Of a stretch of 64,000 nt of DNA, positions 31,097 through 41,923 are shown in pieces (position 1 is the stretch's first letter; each line of letters begins with the position of its first letter). Location of the stretch: the NCBI RefSeq assembly GCF_042660705.1, contig NZ_JBHSUQ010000001.1; one strand, 5' to 3'. Source of the stretch: Undibacterium_A arcticum (GTDB taxonomy: Bacteria; Pseudomonadota; Gammaproteobacteria; Burkholderiales; Burkholderiaceae_D). A model generated the notes under the pieces. That model was not told the origin of the DNA and did no database searches. It saw nothing but the letters and a program-made list of their open reading frames with translations. The position numbers were made by a program, and so were the translations under genes.

Positions 31097-31875
31097 TCAT
31101 GGCATTTTTGCAGCGTCCGTTGCGATATACCGTTCGCTCCACGCTGCAATCATGTTGGCCACATAGGCAGCATCGCTCTTCCGGGTAAGCAGATGGTCGG
31201 CGTCGTCCAGCGATATGAAGCTTTTCGGATGCTTTGCTGCAGTGAAGATCTGCATCGCATTCGTAATGTCGACCGTGTCATCACGCGGTGAATGCATGAC
31301 CAGTAACGCTCGCCGCAGGCGGCCGATCTTGTCCGTGAGATTTTGTTCCGAAGCGTCGAGCAGGAACTGCTTCTTGATGCGGAACGGCCTTCCGGCGAGC
31401 TGCACTTCGGCTTCGCCAGCACTTTCGATCTGGTCGAGGTGCGCTCGGAACAGGCCGGCAACATGTGACGGATCGCTCGGAGCGCCGATGGTGACGACCG
31501 CGCGCACTTCCGGCATGTCGATCGCCGCAGCGAGTACCGCCGCCCCTCCCAAGCTATGACCGATAAGCAATGACGGCGCTTGGTAAGCCTGGCGTAAAAA
31601 TTGGACGCGGCGAGTAGATCGGCCAGATTGGAAGAGAAGTTGGTATTGGCGAATTCTCCTTCGCTCGCACCTAAACCGGTGAAATCGAAGCGCAACACAG
31701 CAATGCCGTGTTCCGTCAGCGCCTGCGCGATTCGGCTCGCAGCAAAGACGTCTTTGCCGCAGGTGAAGCAATGTGCAAACAACGCAAACGCGCGAACCGG
31801 ACCGTCAGGCGCATCAAGGCGCGCAGAAAGTTTTTGTCCATCTGCGCCGGGAAATTCAGTGCGTTCCATCTTCAT
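31097..31875 (-). CDS. Alpha/beta hydrolase (serine type), one frameshift
   Basis: About 259 residues after correction. It matches the hydrolase part of hydrolase/OsmC bifunctional proteins: FALFAHCFTCGKDVFAASRI, RFDFTGLGASEGEFANTNFS, and nucleophile box IGHSLGGAAVLAAA. The frame shifts at 31596-31600 (one T missing), where NFLRQAYQAPSLLIGHS should be continuous. Asp in HSPRDDTVDI and His in DDADHLL complete the triad. The OsmC domain usually fused behind is absent. Confidence 0.82.
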
Positions 31876-31920
31876 TCGAGGACTCCTGATGCTTGTCTCA
31901 ACCGAAAACTGAAAATTAGG

Positions 31921-32304
31921 CTAGCGGGATTCGAGAACCCAGCGAACGTTCGCATGTGCCATGACGATCGCAGGATCGCCGTGCATCGCCTCGAAGTAGT
32001 GCGTGGAAAAATCGCAAGGCTCGGTGACCGATTGGGACAGCATCGATTTCGCCTGGGCGAATATCGACCGTATATCCGCTTGCGATACGATTTCATTGTC
32101 GAGGATTTCATCGATATCCACCATAAACTCACTCAACTGATGCAGCCAGTCGAACTGCGGATGCCGTGTCAGGAGCTGCAACAGCTGACCAGGATCGACT
32201 TGCCCCCATTCTTTTTCGTATTCGTGGCGCGCGACCTTCACCAGCTCCTTATGCAGCTCGCGCAGGGAACGGTTCAAATCGTTTAGCGTTTTTCGTGTAT
32301 CCAT
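31921..32304 (-). CDS. Hypothetical protein, Burkholderiales-type
   Basis: About 127 residues, soluble. MDTRKTLNDLNRSLRELHKELVK begins an all-helical protein; LLQLLTRHPQFDWLHQLSEFMVDID is in the middle. It has no signal peptide, catalytic motif or known domain that I recognise, though proteins of this pattern occur in related genera. A start at 32304 is chosen over 32337 because the amphipathic domain begins there. It lies downstream of the region containing the far LysR box (32470). Confidence 0.6.
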   Translation of the reverse strand: MDTRKTLNDLNRSLRELHKELVKVARHEYEKEWGQVDPGQLLQLLTRHPQFDWLHQLSEFMVDIDEILDNEIVSQADIRSIFAQAKSMLSQSVTEPCDFSTHYFEAMHGDPAIVMAHANVRWVLESR

Positions 32305-32337
32305 AACATATTCGCCTGAAATGATTTTTGTGGGCAA

Positions 32338-33355
32338 GAAAGACCGTACGGGCTATATGCGGACAAATCAATTTTTTACAGACTCATGCTACGCCGCCTT
32401 GGCCAACTGCGTCAGGAAAATGACGCTGGGATGCATATGCACCAGGTAGGTGCAGATTCGCCGCATCACTCGAAATTTTCGATCAATTTGCTCAGATTTC
32501 TTCATTTGATGTGACCCGATCTGAAGTGCGAGCATACTCGGGCTCAATCGTTTTTTGCGGCCATGCATAGCAGCCAGCCCGATTCAACAGCGGTAGCGCC
32601 CAGCGTGCCTTGAATTGCATTGAGGTTGACATTCACCAGATTCAATCCCAACCCTTACGTCAGACCCAGCAGCAACGAAATCATCATGCAGGCCACAGCC
32701 CGACGGCGGGTGTCCAATAGCGGGCTTCCCTGGTCTGCACTGGTTGAGAAATCGTGTCCATGCTCGGTCTTTCACGTCGTTATACGTGTTACGGCAGGTG
32801 ATACGGAAAACGACCGGCGATACCGAATAATGCAGCGTTAGCGATGTAACAGATGGTACGGTAAAACTGTACTTAGGCGATTTCATAAATAGAGCCACCG
32901 AAGCTCCGTATTTTTCTCTTTTCAGTACTAATTTCTAAACTCGGCAGAGTTCTGGTGACGGGGTGACGGGCGAGGTACATTCCCTCAAGGCATTGTTTTT
33001 ACGGCTTGCCACCCACGGCCAAGCTGCCCAGATCGACGCCAGAAAACCCCAGCCGGTCAATTCGCTGCCCGACTACGGATTTGGCTGCTGTATCGATGAA
33101 GTGCCAGCAAATCAGTGCACAGGCAAGGAAAATAATCAGGCGGATAATGTGTTGGTGATTGCCCGGCAGGAAGCAAACTGTCACTGGTTGGCTATTGGGG
33201 CAATGATCCAGCTGCCGTTATTGCACAATTATTCTGACGGGGTGATGGAATACATCGCGCTGTATCGGATAGCTGGAGTACATGGCAACGGCATCGATTG
33301 TAAGTTTGCAACCTGTCCCGGTCGTTCAACTTCATCATTCAATAATGGTGGCAAC
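32338..33355. other. Long stretch without a recognised gene
   Basis: About 1 kb. It holds the box TCGAAATTTTCGATCA at 32470-32485. A short minus-strand reading at 32999-33184 (IIRLIIFLACALICWHFIDT) resembles the last helix of an acyltransferase-3-type membrane enzyme but is too short to call. Confidence 0.4.
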
Positions 33356-34061
33356 ATGGATAAGCGGATCTCGAAGCAGTTGGCGGCACTAGTCCTAGGC
33401 GCAGGAATGCTGGTGCCGGGCATGGTAAGGTCGGTAGACGGAGTGATGCTCATCGATCCCAATCGCGCACCGAGTACATCGCCGGGGTTTCTGGTGATAA
33501 TTAGCGAGCCCGGCAATTACCGGTTGGCGGGAAGTGTGACGGTACCCGATGCGGACACGACTGCGATCGAGATCAACGCCGATAACGTGACCATTGATCT
33601 GAATGGTTTCGATTCAAGGCCCGGCGCATTGTTCGCCGCCGCCCGTATCCTGTTTGCCAACGGGGACCGGTAATGGGGTGCATGCAGTGAATCGGGAGAA
33701 TATCGCGGTCACCAATGGTCGCATCCAGGGGATGGGAAACCTCGGGGTTTACCTGGAGACGCATTCTGCGCGCATTGATAAGGTGAGCCTTGTCAGCAAT
33801 GGCGCCGGCGGTGCTGTGATCTTCGGTGGCTTGATCAACGACAGTATTGCGGAATCCAATGGCGGCGCTGGCGTTTTTGGTCTCGATATTGACGTGCGCG
33901 GAAGCGTGATTCGCGACAACAAGTCGTTTGGCCTCGAAGCCTACGGCAAATCGGTTTATGCAGATAACCGGCTTTGCGGCAACAATCAGAATGCCGCCCA
34001 AGTCAATAACAAGCCCAGACAAACTGGTAGCAATGTCAGTGGCGAGGCAAGCTGCCCGTAG
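33356..34061 (+). CDS. Right-handed beta-helix repeat protein, exported, one frameshift
   Basis: About 235 residues after correction. Signal peptide residues 6-25 (LAALVLGAGMLVPGMVRS). The start of a beta-helix (TAIEINADNVTIDLNGF) changes frame near 33606 and continues as SIQGPAHCSPPPVSCLPTGT, NIAVTNGRIQGMGNLGVYLE and SGEASCP. Asn/Gly turns and repeated hydrophobic strands are clear. Such small secreted solenoids are common in Burkholderiales; function unknown. Confidence 0.75.
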
Positions 34062-34269
34062 TGCATCCAAGATCGTTGTCGCGCTGGGGTGGATCAGAAA
34101 ATCTCATGCTGTACAGAACGGAACCAAAAATCTCGCAAGCGTGTGGGGCCTGAATGCGAGACCTTCACCGGAACGCTCACGTCATTCGAAGCAGCTCCGA
34201 CGTAAATCTCCTGGTGTCACATCTACATCTATAAGTGATTGATTTTTACAGCGCATTCCCAAAGACTTT

Positions 34270-35433
34270 TTATGCAGTGTTGACAGCAAGTTCCGATGCA
34301 AGACGTTTTTCCCTCGTGCCTTTGGTTGTAATCCCCATCTCCCGTAACGCATCGGCGATTGCGTGTACCGCCTGCCGCATTTCATCTGCGCCAATCGCAC
34401 CGATACAACCGACGCGGAAGGTTTCTGCCTGTGTTAGTTTGCCCGGATACAGCACGAATCCTTTGTCGCGCACCTGGTTATAGAAGCGCTTGAATTCGTA
34501 GTTGCCGCTGTCAGGCGCATGGATCGTGACGATGATCGGTGCCTGGATCTTCGGATCGAGAAATGACTTTAGTCCGAGTTCGTCCATGCCGGTCATCAGT
34601 GCTTCGTAATTTTTCTGGTAACGCGCCAGGCGGGCAGGCTGACCGCCTTCCGCAACAAACTGCATCAGGGCCTGGTGAAATGCCGCCACAATATGGGTTG
34701 GCGGCGTGAAGCGCCATTGTGTGGTTTTCTCCATGTAGCTCCACTGATCGTACAGATCGAGTGATAAGGAGGTCGAGTTGCCTGCGGCTTTTTCCAGCAC
34801 GCTTTTGCGTACTAGCACAAAGCCCATTCCCGGCGGCCCTTCAATGCATTTTCCGCTGGCGGCAATCAATGCATCAAAAGGAACTTTGGCGGCATCGACC
34901 GCGAGCGCGCCGAACGAGCTCATCGCGTCGATGATCAGGCTGCGTCGATGGCGGGCGACAATGTCGGCAATCTCGGCTAGCGGATTGAGGATGCCGGTAC
35001 TGGTTTCGCAATGGATCAGCCCGACGTGGGTGATGCTGCGGTCACCGCTTAACAGCCGCTCGACATCGGCCGCCGTGGTCGGTATATCTTCCGGCGTTTC
35101 AAATACCGAGACCTTGCGTCCCATCATCTGCACCAGCTTGGCCATGCGCTTGCCGTAAGCGCCGTTGATCAGCACCAGCATGTGGCCATCGCGCGGCAGC
35201 AGGGTATTGACCGCAGCTTCAATCGAGAACGTGCCGCTACCTTGCATAGGCACACAGACGTGGTTTTCGTGCGCATTGGCAATATCCAGCAACTGCTTGC
35301 GGACTTCGGCTGTGATGGCGTTGAACGAGGCATCCCACGAACCCCAGTCACGCAGCATCGCGGTCTTGGTGGAGAGCGAGGTGGTCAATGGTCCTGGAGT
35401 AAGAAGGATGGGATCGCGGCTAACGAGGCTCAT
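34270..35433 (-). CDS. phnW: 2-aminoethylphosphonate:pyruvate transaminase
   Basis: PLP-dependent class V enzyme that transfers the amino group of AEP to pyruvate, giving phosphonoacetaldehyde and alanine. Landmarks: LLTPGPLTTSLSTKTAMLRDWGSWD, the PMQGSGTFSIEAA segment, SLIIDAMSSFGAL, and catalytic Lys in IAASGKCIEGPPGMGFVL. ATG at 35433; about 387 residues, slightly longer than the usual 360-370 because of a C-terminal extension. It ends the transporter operon phnS-phnT-phnU-phnW. Confidence 0.95.
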   Translation of the reverse strand: MSLVSRDPILLTPGPLTTSLSTKTAMLRDWGSWDASFNAITAEVRKQLLDIANAHENHVCVPMQGSGTFSIEAAVNTLLPRDGHMLVLINGAYGKRMAKLVQMMGRKVSVFETPEDIPTTAADVERLLSGDRSITHVGLIHCETSTGILNPLAEIADIVARHRRSLIIDAMSSFGALAVDAAKVPFDALIAASGKCIEGPPGMGFVLVRKSVLEKAAGNSTSLSLDLYDQWSYMEKTTQWRFTPPTHIVAAFHQALMQFVAEGGQPARLARYQKNYEALMTGMDELGLKSFLDPKIQAPIIVTIHAPDSGNYEFKRFYNQVRDKGFVLYPGKLTQAETFRVGCIGAIGADEMRQAVHAIADALREMGITTKGTREKRLASELAVNTA

Positions 35434-35496
35434 GGCATTTCCTTTGGTTTTGGACAGGAGAAATAGCAAACTTGATATTTATAGTGGTAACAAAGC

Positions 35497-37232
35497 TCAA
35501 ACGGTGCTGCGCCAGCGCTGTGCTTTTTTCAGCAACACTCGGGTGGTCAGCGCATACAAGCCGCATACCATCGCCGAAGTCAGTACGATCAAGGTCGCCA
35601 TTGCGGTGGCCGGGCCGATCTTGCCTTCGGCTTCCAGATTCAGGATTGCGACCGATGCCAGCGTCGTATCCGGCGAGTACAAAAACACCACGGTCGAGAT
35701 GGTGGTCATTGCGTTGATGAACAGGTAACGACCGATATCCAGCACCGCCGGCAAGCAGACTGGCACGGTGACGCGCAAGAAGGTTTTGTAGAACGGCACC
35801 TTGAGCGACGCTGATACTGCTTCGAACTCGTTATCGATGGCTTTCAGCGCCGTCACCGCCGTCAGATAGCTGGAGGTGAAGTAATGCACCACGGTCGACA
35901 GCACCAGAATCAGCATGCCGTGATACAGAAAGCTCAACGGGTTGGATGGATGGTTGAAGAACATGATGTAGCCCAGACCCAGCACCAGCCCCGGCACGCC
36001 CATAGGCAACAAGGCCAGCATCCTGATCACGGGGCGTACGCCATTCAGACCGCGGGTCTTTCGACCAGATATGCAGTGCTGAAGATCAGCGTGGTGCCGA
36101 AGATGACCACATACAGTGCCAGTTTCAAGCTGTTCAAATACGATTCCAGGATGCCGCCTTCAACCAAGCCGAAATAGTAATGGTCGACACTGAGCGACAG
36201 GTTGTAAGGCCAGAGTTTGATGAATGACGTAAAAATCGCCATGCCCAGGACTGCCAGCATCAGCGCGCAGATGATCGAGCAATACACAAACATCATTGCG
36301 TCGAAGCCGCGATTTCTTTTGGGCACGTACGGAACTGCACGCGCCGATAATTGTGATTGCAGCTTGCGCCGGATCGTGAAATCCATGACGAAAGCCATCA
36401 GTGCCGGCAGCAACAGCAGCAGACTGACGACTGCGCCTTTGTTGAAGTTCTGCTGGCCGATGACTTGCTGATAAACGTCCATCGCCAGCACATTGAACTC
36501 GCCACCGATCACTTTCGGGACGCCGAAATCGTTGACGGTAAAGGTGAATACCACCAGCGCTGCGCTGATCAAGCCGTACTTGGCGCCTGGCAGCGTGATC
36601 GTCCGGAACTTGCGGATGGTGCCGGTACCCAGCGATTCCGCCACCTCGTACAATCGGCCATCGGCCAGTGTCAGTGCGGTAATGATGATCATCAGTGCAT
36701 GCGGGAACACGCCGTAGCTTTCGCTGATGATGATGCCGATCGGGCCGTAAATCGATGTCCCGCCGAGCAAACCTTTGAGTGCGCCCTGAGTGCCGAACCA
36801 CTGGATGAACGAGATCGCTGCCAGTAGCGAGGGCGCTAAAATCGGAATCAGCGACATGGTGCGAAACAAGCGCTTGCACGGCATCATGCTGCGCGTTAGT
36901 GCATACGCAAAGGTGAACGCGGTCGGGATCACCAGCAGCGTGACCGAAGTCGCAATCATCAGCGTATTGCCTATCGACTGGCGTAGCGCCGGGGTCGACA
37001 TGTACTCGATGAACTGGCGCAGGCCGACGTAACGACCATTCTGATCCTGCACGCTGTGGATCAAAATCATCAGCACCGGCATCAACAGGAACACGGCCAA
37101 CCCTATGCAGGCGCATATCAGCAGCAAGTGGCCGATGTGATCGTGCCAATGACTTTGCTGGCGGCTCTTGATTTTGAAGGCTGGCGTTGCTGTCGCGATC
37201 GTCAACGGCAACGCGTTGGCAGGGCTGCTCAT
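35497..37232 (-). CDS. phnU: 2-aminoethylphosphonate ABC transporter permease, one frameshift
   Basis: Fused double-permease of the AEP importer (two 6-helix halves, about 578 residues). The first half contains AFTFAYALTRSMM, ESLGTGTIRKFRTITLPGAKYG; the second GVPGLVLGLGYIMFF, SASLKVPFYKTFLRVTVPVC. One A is missing at about 36058-36061; the corrected frame reads LVEKTRGLNGVRPVIRML. ATG at 37232 overlaps the ATPase stop (ATGA), so they are coupled. Partner of phnT and phnS. Confidence 0.9.
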
Positions 37233-38360
37233 GCTGGCTCCGCAACCGCTAGCTCGGGCATGGCACGCCGGTCGCCGTCCTGATCGCAATATACCCGTAT
37301 CCGCTCGGGCAGCAATCCATACAGCACTTTACTGCCGACTTTCAGGCGCAACTCTTTCAATAGATTGAGCGACATGGAGGCAAGCACCGGTTGTTGCTCC
37401 ATGCCCTCGAGTGCCACCGTCAGGTAACTGAAGGCACCCAGGAATTCGATTTTCAGCACCTCTGCCATGGCGTTGTTGTGGGTCCGATTTTCGGCATCGC
37501 GGGCGACAAAATCTTCGGGCCGCAAATACACCTTGACCGGACCACCAGCCGGAACATGATCGACGCGCGATTCGCAGCTGAAATCCAGCTTGCCTATGCG
37601 GAAGCGGCCATCGCCGAGTGAGGTGCCACGCAGGATATTCACTTTGCCGACGAACGATGCGACAAACGGCGAACTCGGCTGCAAATAGACTTGTTGCGGT
37701 GTTCCGATCTGTTCGATCTCGCCTTGATTCATGACCACGATACGGTCGGCCATCGTCAGCGCTTCTTCCTGGTCATGGGTGACCATGATGGTGGTGACGC
37801 CCAGTCGTTGCTGCAACTGGCGGATTTCACTCCGTAGGCGGACCCGCTCCAGGGCATCCAGTGCCGATAGCGGCTCGTCCAGCAATAGCAGGCCGGGCGA
37901 GGTGGCCAAGGCGCGCGCCAGTGCAATTCTCTGTTGTTGGCCTCCGGATAGTTGACTCGGGAATTTGTTGCCGCTGGTCGGTAAGCCTGCCAGTGTCAGC
38001 AATTCTTCGACGCGGGCCTTGGTGCTGGCCCGCGATTGCCCACGGTTAACTAGCCCATAGGCGACATTCTCTGCAATGCTCAGATTCGGGAACAGCGCAT
38101 ATGACTGAAACACGATGCCGTAGTCGCGCTTGATCGGCGGTAGCCACGAAATATTTGCCGGCCTGGCTGATGCGGCCCTGGTCCTGGCTTTCGAGGCCCG
38201 CGATGATGCGCAACAGCGTGGTCTTGCCACAGCCGGAGGGCCCCAGAAAGCAGACAAACTCGCCTTCTGCGATGCTCAGATTAATGTCGCGCAGCGCGTG
38301 GAAGTTACCGAATGACTTCGCGATGTTTTCAAGTTCCAGATACTGATTCTGCTTGGGCAT
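37229..38360 (-). CDS. phnT: AEP ABC transporter ATP-binding protein, one frameshift
   Basis: About 377 residues. Walker A GPSGCGKTT, signature LSGGQQQRIALARALA, Walker B LLLLDEPLSALD, H-loop MVTHDQ, and a C-terminal TOBE-type domain (VKVYLRPEDFVARD). The frame changes near 38155 between GRISQAGK and ISWLPPIKRDYGIVFQ. Family identity as the phosphonate type (PhnT) is supported by its place between phnS and phnU. The MPKQNQYLELENIAKSFG start at 38360 is typical. Confidence 0.9.
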
Positions 38361-38457
38361 GGCAAATCCTCTCCTGACAATGTCTTTACGCCGACGCTAA
38401 AAAGTTGCTGCTCAGATCGCCAAATGGTGAATTTTAGCGTCGGACGTTTCTCGGGAT

Positions 38458-39503
38458 TTACTTCTTTTCTGCTTTGGCGTTATACCGACCACCCCATTCG
38501 GCCAGAATGCGGGCGCGGTTCTTGGCGGACCAGTTGAAGTCGTTATTTTTCACCAACAATTTTTCATAATTTTCGGGAATGCCTTCAACTTTTTTGGCGA
38601 TCCCGGGGTAGGCAACGATGGCCCACCAGGTGGCGCTGATCTGGTTAGCTTCTTTGGTGGTCATCCAGTCGACCAGATTCTTGGCCGCTTCCAGATTTTT
38701 CGTACCCTTCATGATGCCGCTGGCTTCGACATCCCAGCCCAGGCCTTCTTTCGGGAAAATCAGTTCGACCGGTGCGCCGCTGCGCTTGACCTGATGGGCC
38801 CGGAATTCAAATGAAATACCGATAGGGAATTCGCCGGTACCGGCCATGGTGCAAGGCTTGGAGCCGGAATGGGTGTATTGCGCAATGTTTTGATGCAGCG
38901 CATCCATGTATTTCCAGCCATCAGTTTCGCCGAACATTTGTAGCCAGGCAGTGACGTCCAGGTAGCCGGTGCCGCTGGAAGCAGGATGCGGCATGACGAT
39001 CTGCCCCTTGTAGATAGGCTTGGTCAGGTCTTTCCAGCTTTCCGGTTTGGGCAGATTCAGCTTCTTCGCTTCGATGGTGTTGAAACAGACCGTCGCACCC
39101 CAGACATCCATGCCGACCCAGGCGGGTGGTTGGGCCCGATCGGAATAGGCTGGATTCAGGTCTTTCAGGCCGACAGGTGCATACGGCACCAACATGCCTT
39201 CCTGGCTCAGCAATGCCAGGCTGCTGGCGGCGACACCGAGGACCGCATCTGCTTGCGGATTATTCTTTCGGCCAGCAATTTGGCGGTGATGACGCCGGTA
39301 GAGTCACGCACCCAGCGAATCTCCACATCCGGATGGGCTTTTTCAAAGCCATCCTTGTAGGCCTTCATCGCATCACTTTCGATCGCGGTGTAAACCAGCA
39401 GCGAGGTTTTTGGCTGGGCTTGGGTCGTTCCGGCTGCCACAGCCAGGGCCGTGATTATGGCTGTCTTGTGCAAAAGTTGTAAAAATTGCGGCTTTATGCT
39501 CAT
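38458..39503 (-). CDS. phnS: AEP ABC transporter substrate-binding protein, one frameshift
   Basis: Periplasmic binding protein, about 348 residues. Signal peptide residues 12-30 ending TTQAQP; mature start KTSLLVYTAIESDAMKAYK. The frame shifts near 39262 (GAAAGAAATAAT expected, one A missing): corrected LLAERNNPQADAVLGVAAS, then the rest with DVWGATVCFNTIEAK and YTHSGSKPCTMAGTGEFPIG. It is the first gene of the phnS-phnT-phnU-phnW operon and is read from the divergent promoter region at 39504-39809. Confidence 0.9.
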
Positions 39504-39735
39504 TGTCATCTCCTCAGATGTTGTGTCATCAATCAGTGTCAAATCGCTGTAATCCACATGCTGATCCATCTCAACCCCTTCCTTACTCATCGGCCGGTCA
39601 CAGAAGCTTGTTTTCATGGACGGTTCGCCGTTGCTGCGCTAGCTCACCGTCGCATCAGGCTGATCTGCCATCTTGGTACCAACCGTTCCCACCTACCCAT
39701 CTGCAGCATTTTTTGGCCCCCACATATTGCATTAT

Positions 39736-39779
39736 GTAGTTTGTATTTTGTTGACAATCTACACGTTGTTGAATTAAAG
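39736..39779 (+). promoter_or_regulatory. Divergent phn promoter and operator
   Basis: Inverted repeat GTAGTTTGT (39736-39744) and ACAATCTAC (39754-39762) with a 9-nt spacer, 8 of 9 bp paired. It overlaps a -35 hexamer TTGACA (39751-39756); a weak -10 TTAAAG follows 17 nt later (39774-39779). It is well placed for autoregulation of phnR and repression of the divergent phnS operon. Confidence 0.55.
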
Positions 39780-39809
39780 TGCAATCACTCGTTAGATAAA
39801 AAGATCCCC

Positions 39810-40526
39810 ATGACTACCAGCCGCACTATGAACACCATCGCCCTGTTACAAAAAAATTCCTTGCCTTCGCTAGTGCAGAAGGAGCTTGAGCGCATGATTC
39901 TGGCCGGCGACCTGGTGGCGGGCGACAAGCTCAATGAGGTCACGCTGGCAGAAATGCTGGGGGTCTCCCGCGGGCCGGTACGGGAGGCTTTTCGCGCACT
40001 GGAAGAAGTCGGCCTGGTGCAGCAGGAAAAAAATTGTGGCGTTTTTGTCCGTCATATTTCGCTGGAGCAGGCTGACGATATTTACGAAGTTCGCGGCGCT
40101 CTGGATGAACTGATAGGACGCAAGCTGGCAAGTACCATCAGCGCTGGTCAGGTCCAGGAACTGCGTGCGATTCTGGATCGCATGGACAGTGTCGCTGCCG
40201 GCGGTGATGTCGATAGCTATTCGCGGATGAATCTGGAATTCCATGATTTGCTGCTGAATATGACCAACAACAACAAACTGATACACACCTATCGCCGTCT
40301 GGTGAATGAGTTGACTCTGTACCGGCGCTCGGCGCTGGCGCAGAGCGGTAGTCTGCCAACCTCGACCGCCGAGCACCACAAGATCGTTGATGCGATTGCT
40401 ACCGGCAATCCTCTAGAGGCCGGGCACATCATGCGCGAGCATGCGATGGCCGGTCGTAACCGCATGCACGTTGCGCATGCTGCTGCTAATCCCTCCGATT
40501 CCCTCTCAAACCGAAAGGCTAACTAA
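39810..40526 (+). CDS. phnR: GntR (FadR-subfamily) phosphonate-utilisation regulator
   Basis: 238 residues. Winged-helix: SLPSLVQKELERMILAGDLVAG, TLAEMLGVSRGPVREAFRAL. The FCD effector domain contains ISLEQADDIYEVRGALDELI and metal-site-type His (MNLEFHDLLL, EHHKIVDAI). It matches the regulator associated with phosphonate utilisation in Burkholderia. Its TAA overlaps the ATG of phnA (TAATG). It probably senses AEP or a pathway intermediate; the operator candidate is at 39736-39762. Confidence 0.85.
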   Translation: MTTSRTMNTIALLQKNSLPSLVQKELERMILAGDLVAGDKLNEVTLAEMLGVSRGPVREAFRALEEVGLVQQEKNCGVFVRHISLEQADDIYEVRGALDELIGRKLASTISAGQVQELRAILDRMDSVAAGGDVDSYSRMNLEFHDLLLNMTNNNKLIHTYRRLVNELTLYRRSALAQSGSLPTSTAEHHKIVDAIATGNPLEAGHIMREHAMAGRNRMHVAHAAANPSDSLSNRKAN

Positions 40527-41753
40527 TGTCCAGCACCAAAATTCTGCAGGTCAATGGCCGCAGCTATCCGTGGATGAAGCAACCAGTCGTCGTTGTGTGT
40601 GTCGACGGTTGTGAACAGGAATATATCAATCAGGCGATACAGGCTGGTGTTACCCCGTTTGAAAAAAATGGTGGCGCAGGGAACTGTACTGAGCGGCGAC
40701 TGCGTGGTGCCCAGCTTTACCAACCCGAACAATTTGTCGATAGTCACCGGGGTGCCGCCTTCGGTACATGGTATCTGTGGTAACTATTTTCTGGACCGCG
40801 AAGCGAATCAGGAAGTCATGATGAATGACGCCAAATATCTGCGCGCCGGCACCATACTGGCGGCCTTCTCAGACGCCGGGGCCAAGGTCGCGGTAGTGAC
40901 AGCCAAGGATAAATTGCGCAGTTTGCTCGGCCACAAGATGCGCGGAATTTGCTTCTCCGCAGAGAAGGCCGATCAGGCCACGCTGGAGCAAAATGGCATA
41001 GACAATTTGTTGGAACTGGTCGGCATGCCGCTGCCGTCGGTGTACAGCGCCGAATTGTCGGAGTTCGTGTTTGCCGCTGGCGTCAAGCTACTGGAGACGC
41101 GGCGTCCAGACATCATGTACCTGTCGACCACCGATTACATCCAGCACAAATTTGCTCCCGGCACACCGGGCGCAAATGCCTTTTACGCCATGATGGATGA
41201 CTATCTGACTCAACTCGATGAGTTGGGCGCGGTCATCGGCCTGACTGCCGATCACGGCATGAACGCCAAGACCGACAGTGCAGGCAAGCCAAACGTCATT
41301 TATTTGCAGGACGTGCTGGACGCAAAGATAGGTAGCGGAAAAACGCGGGTAATTTTGCCGATTACCGATCCATATGTCGTGCACCACGGTGCATTGGGTT
41401 CTTACGCCACCGTGTATCTGAATGAGGGAGCGGATCTGGAGAGCGTTTCCCGGCAGATCAGCGCGATTCCCGGAATCGAGTTGGTGTTGACTCGCACTGA
41501 TGCAGCTGCGCGCTTTGAATTGCCAGCGGACCGTATCGGCGACCTGGTGGTGGTCAGCGAACGTCTGACGGTGATCGGTACCGCTGCCACACGTCATGAT
41601 TTGTCTGAACTGAATTTGCCATTGCGTTCGCATGGTGGAATTTCGGAACAACGTGTGCCGCTGATGTTCAACCGCAGGCTGGGCGCGATTCCGTCTGACC
41701 ATCGAGTACGAAATTTTGACGTGTTTTACCTGGCCATGAATGGTGCGGTGTGA
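40526..41753 (+). CDS. phnA: Phosphonoacetate hydrolase, one frameshift
   Basis: Alkaline-phosphatase-superfamily enzyme that cuts phosphonoacetate to acetate and phosphate. N-terminus PVVVVCVDGCEQEYIN gives the first metal Asp; catalytic Thr in NPNNLSIVTGVPPSVHG; later DYIQHKF and GLTADHGMNAK give metal ligands. One extra A in the run at 40662-40668 breaks the frame (GAA AAA ATG expected). Full length about 408 residues after correction. Translationally coupled to phnR. Confidence 0.93.
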
Positions 41754-41923
41754 TGCCTGTATTGCGTAACTTGGTTGGACGAAGGGTGCCCAACAGCGGA
41801 ATATGAAGGTGATGAAGCAGTGTGAGTGGCGGGGAGGGCATGTTGGATATTGCAAGGCTCCATCCAACGCGCTTCCTTGCTGTTTCGTAAGTCTTATGGA
41901 TAGTCAATGGATCGGGAGATGAA

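Noticed and set aside
32999..33184. Acyltransferase-3 C-terminal fragment
   Set aside because: Only one hydrophobic helix resembles the family; too short to support.
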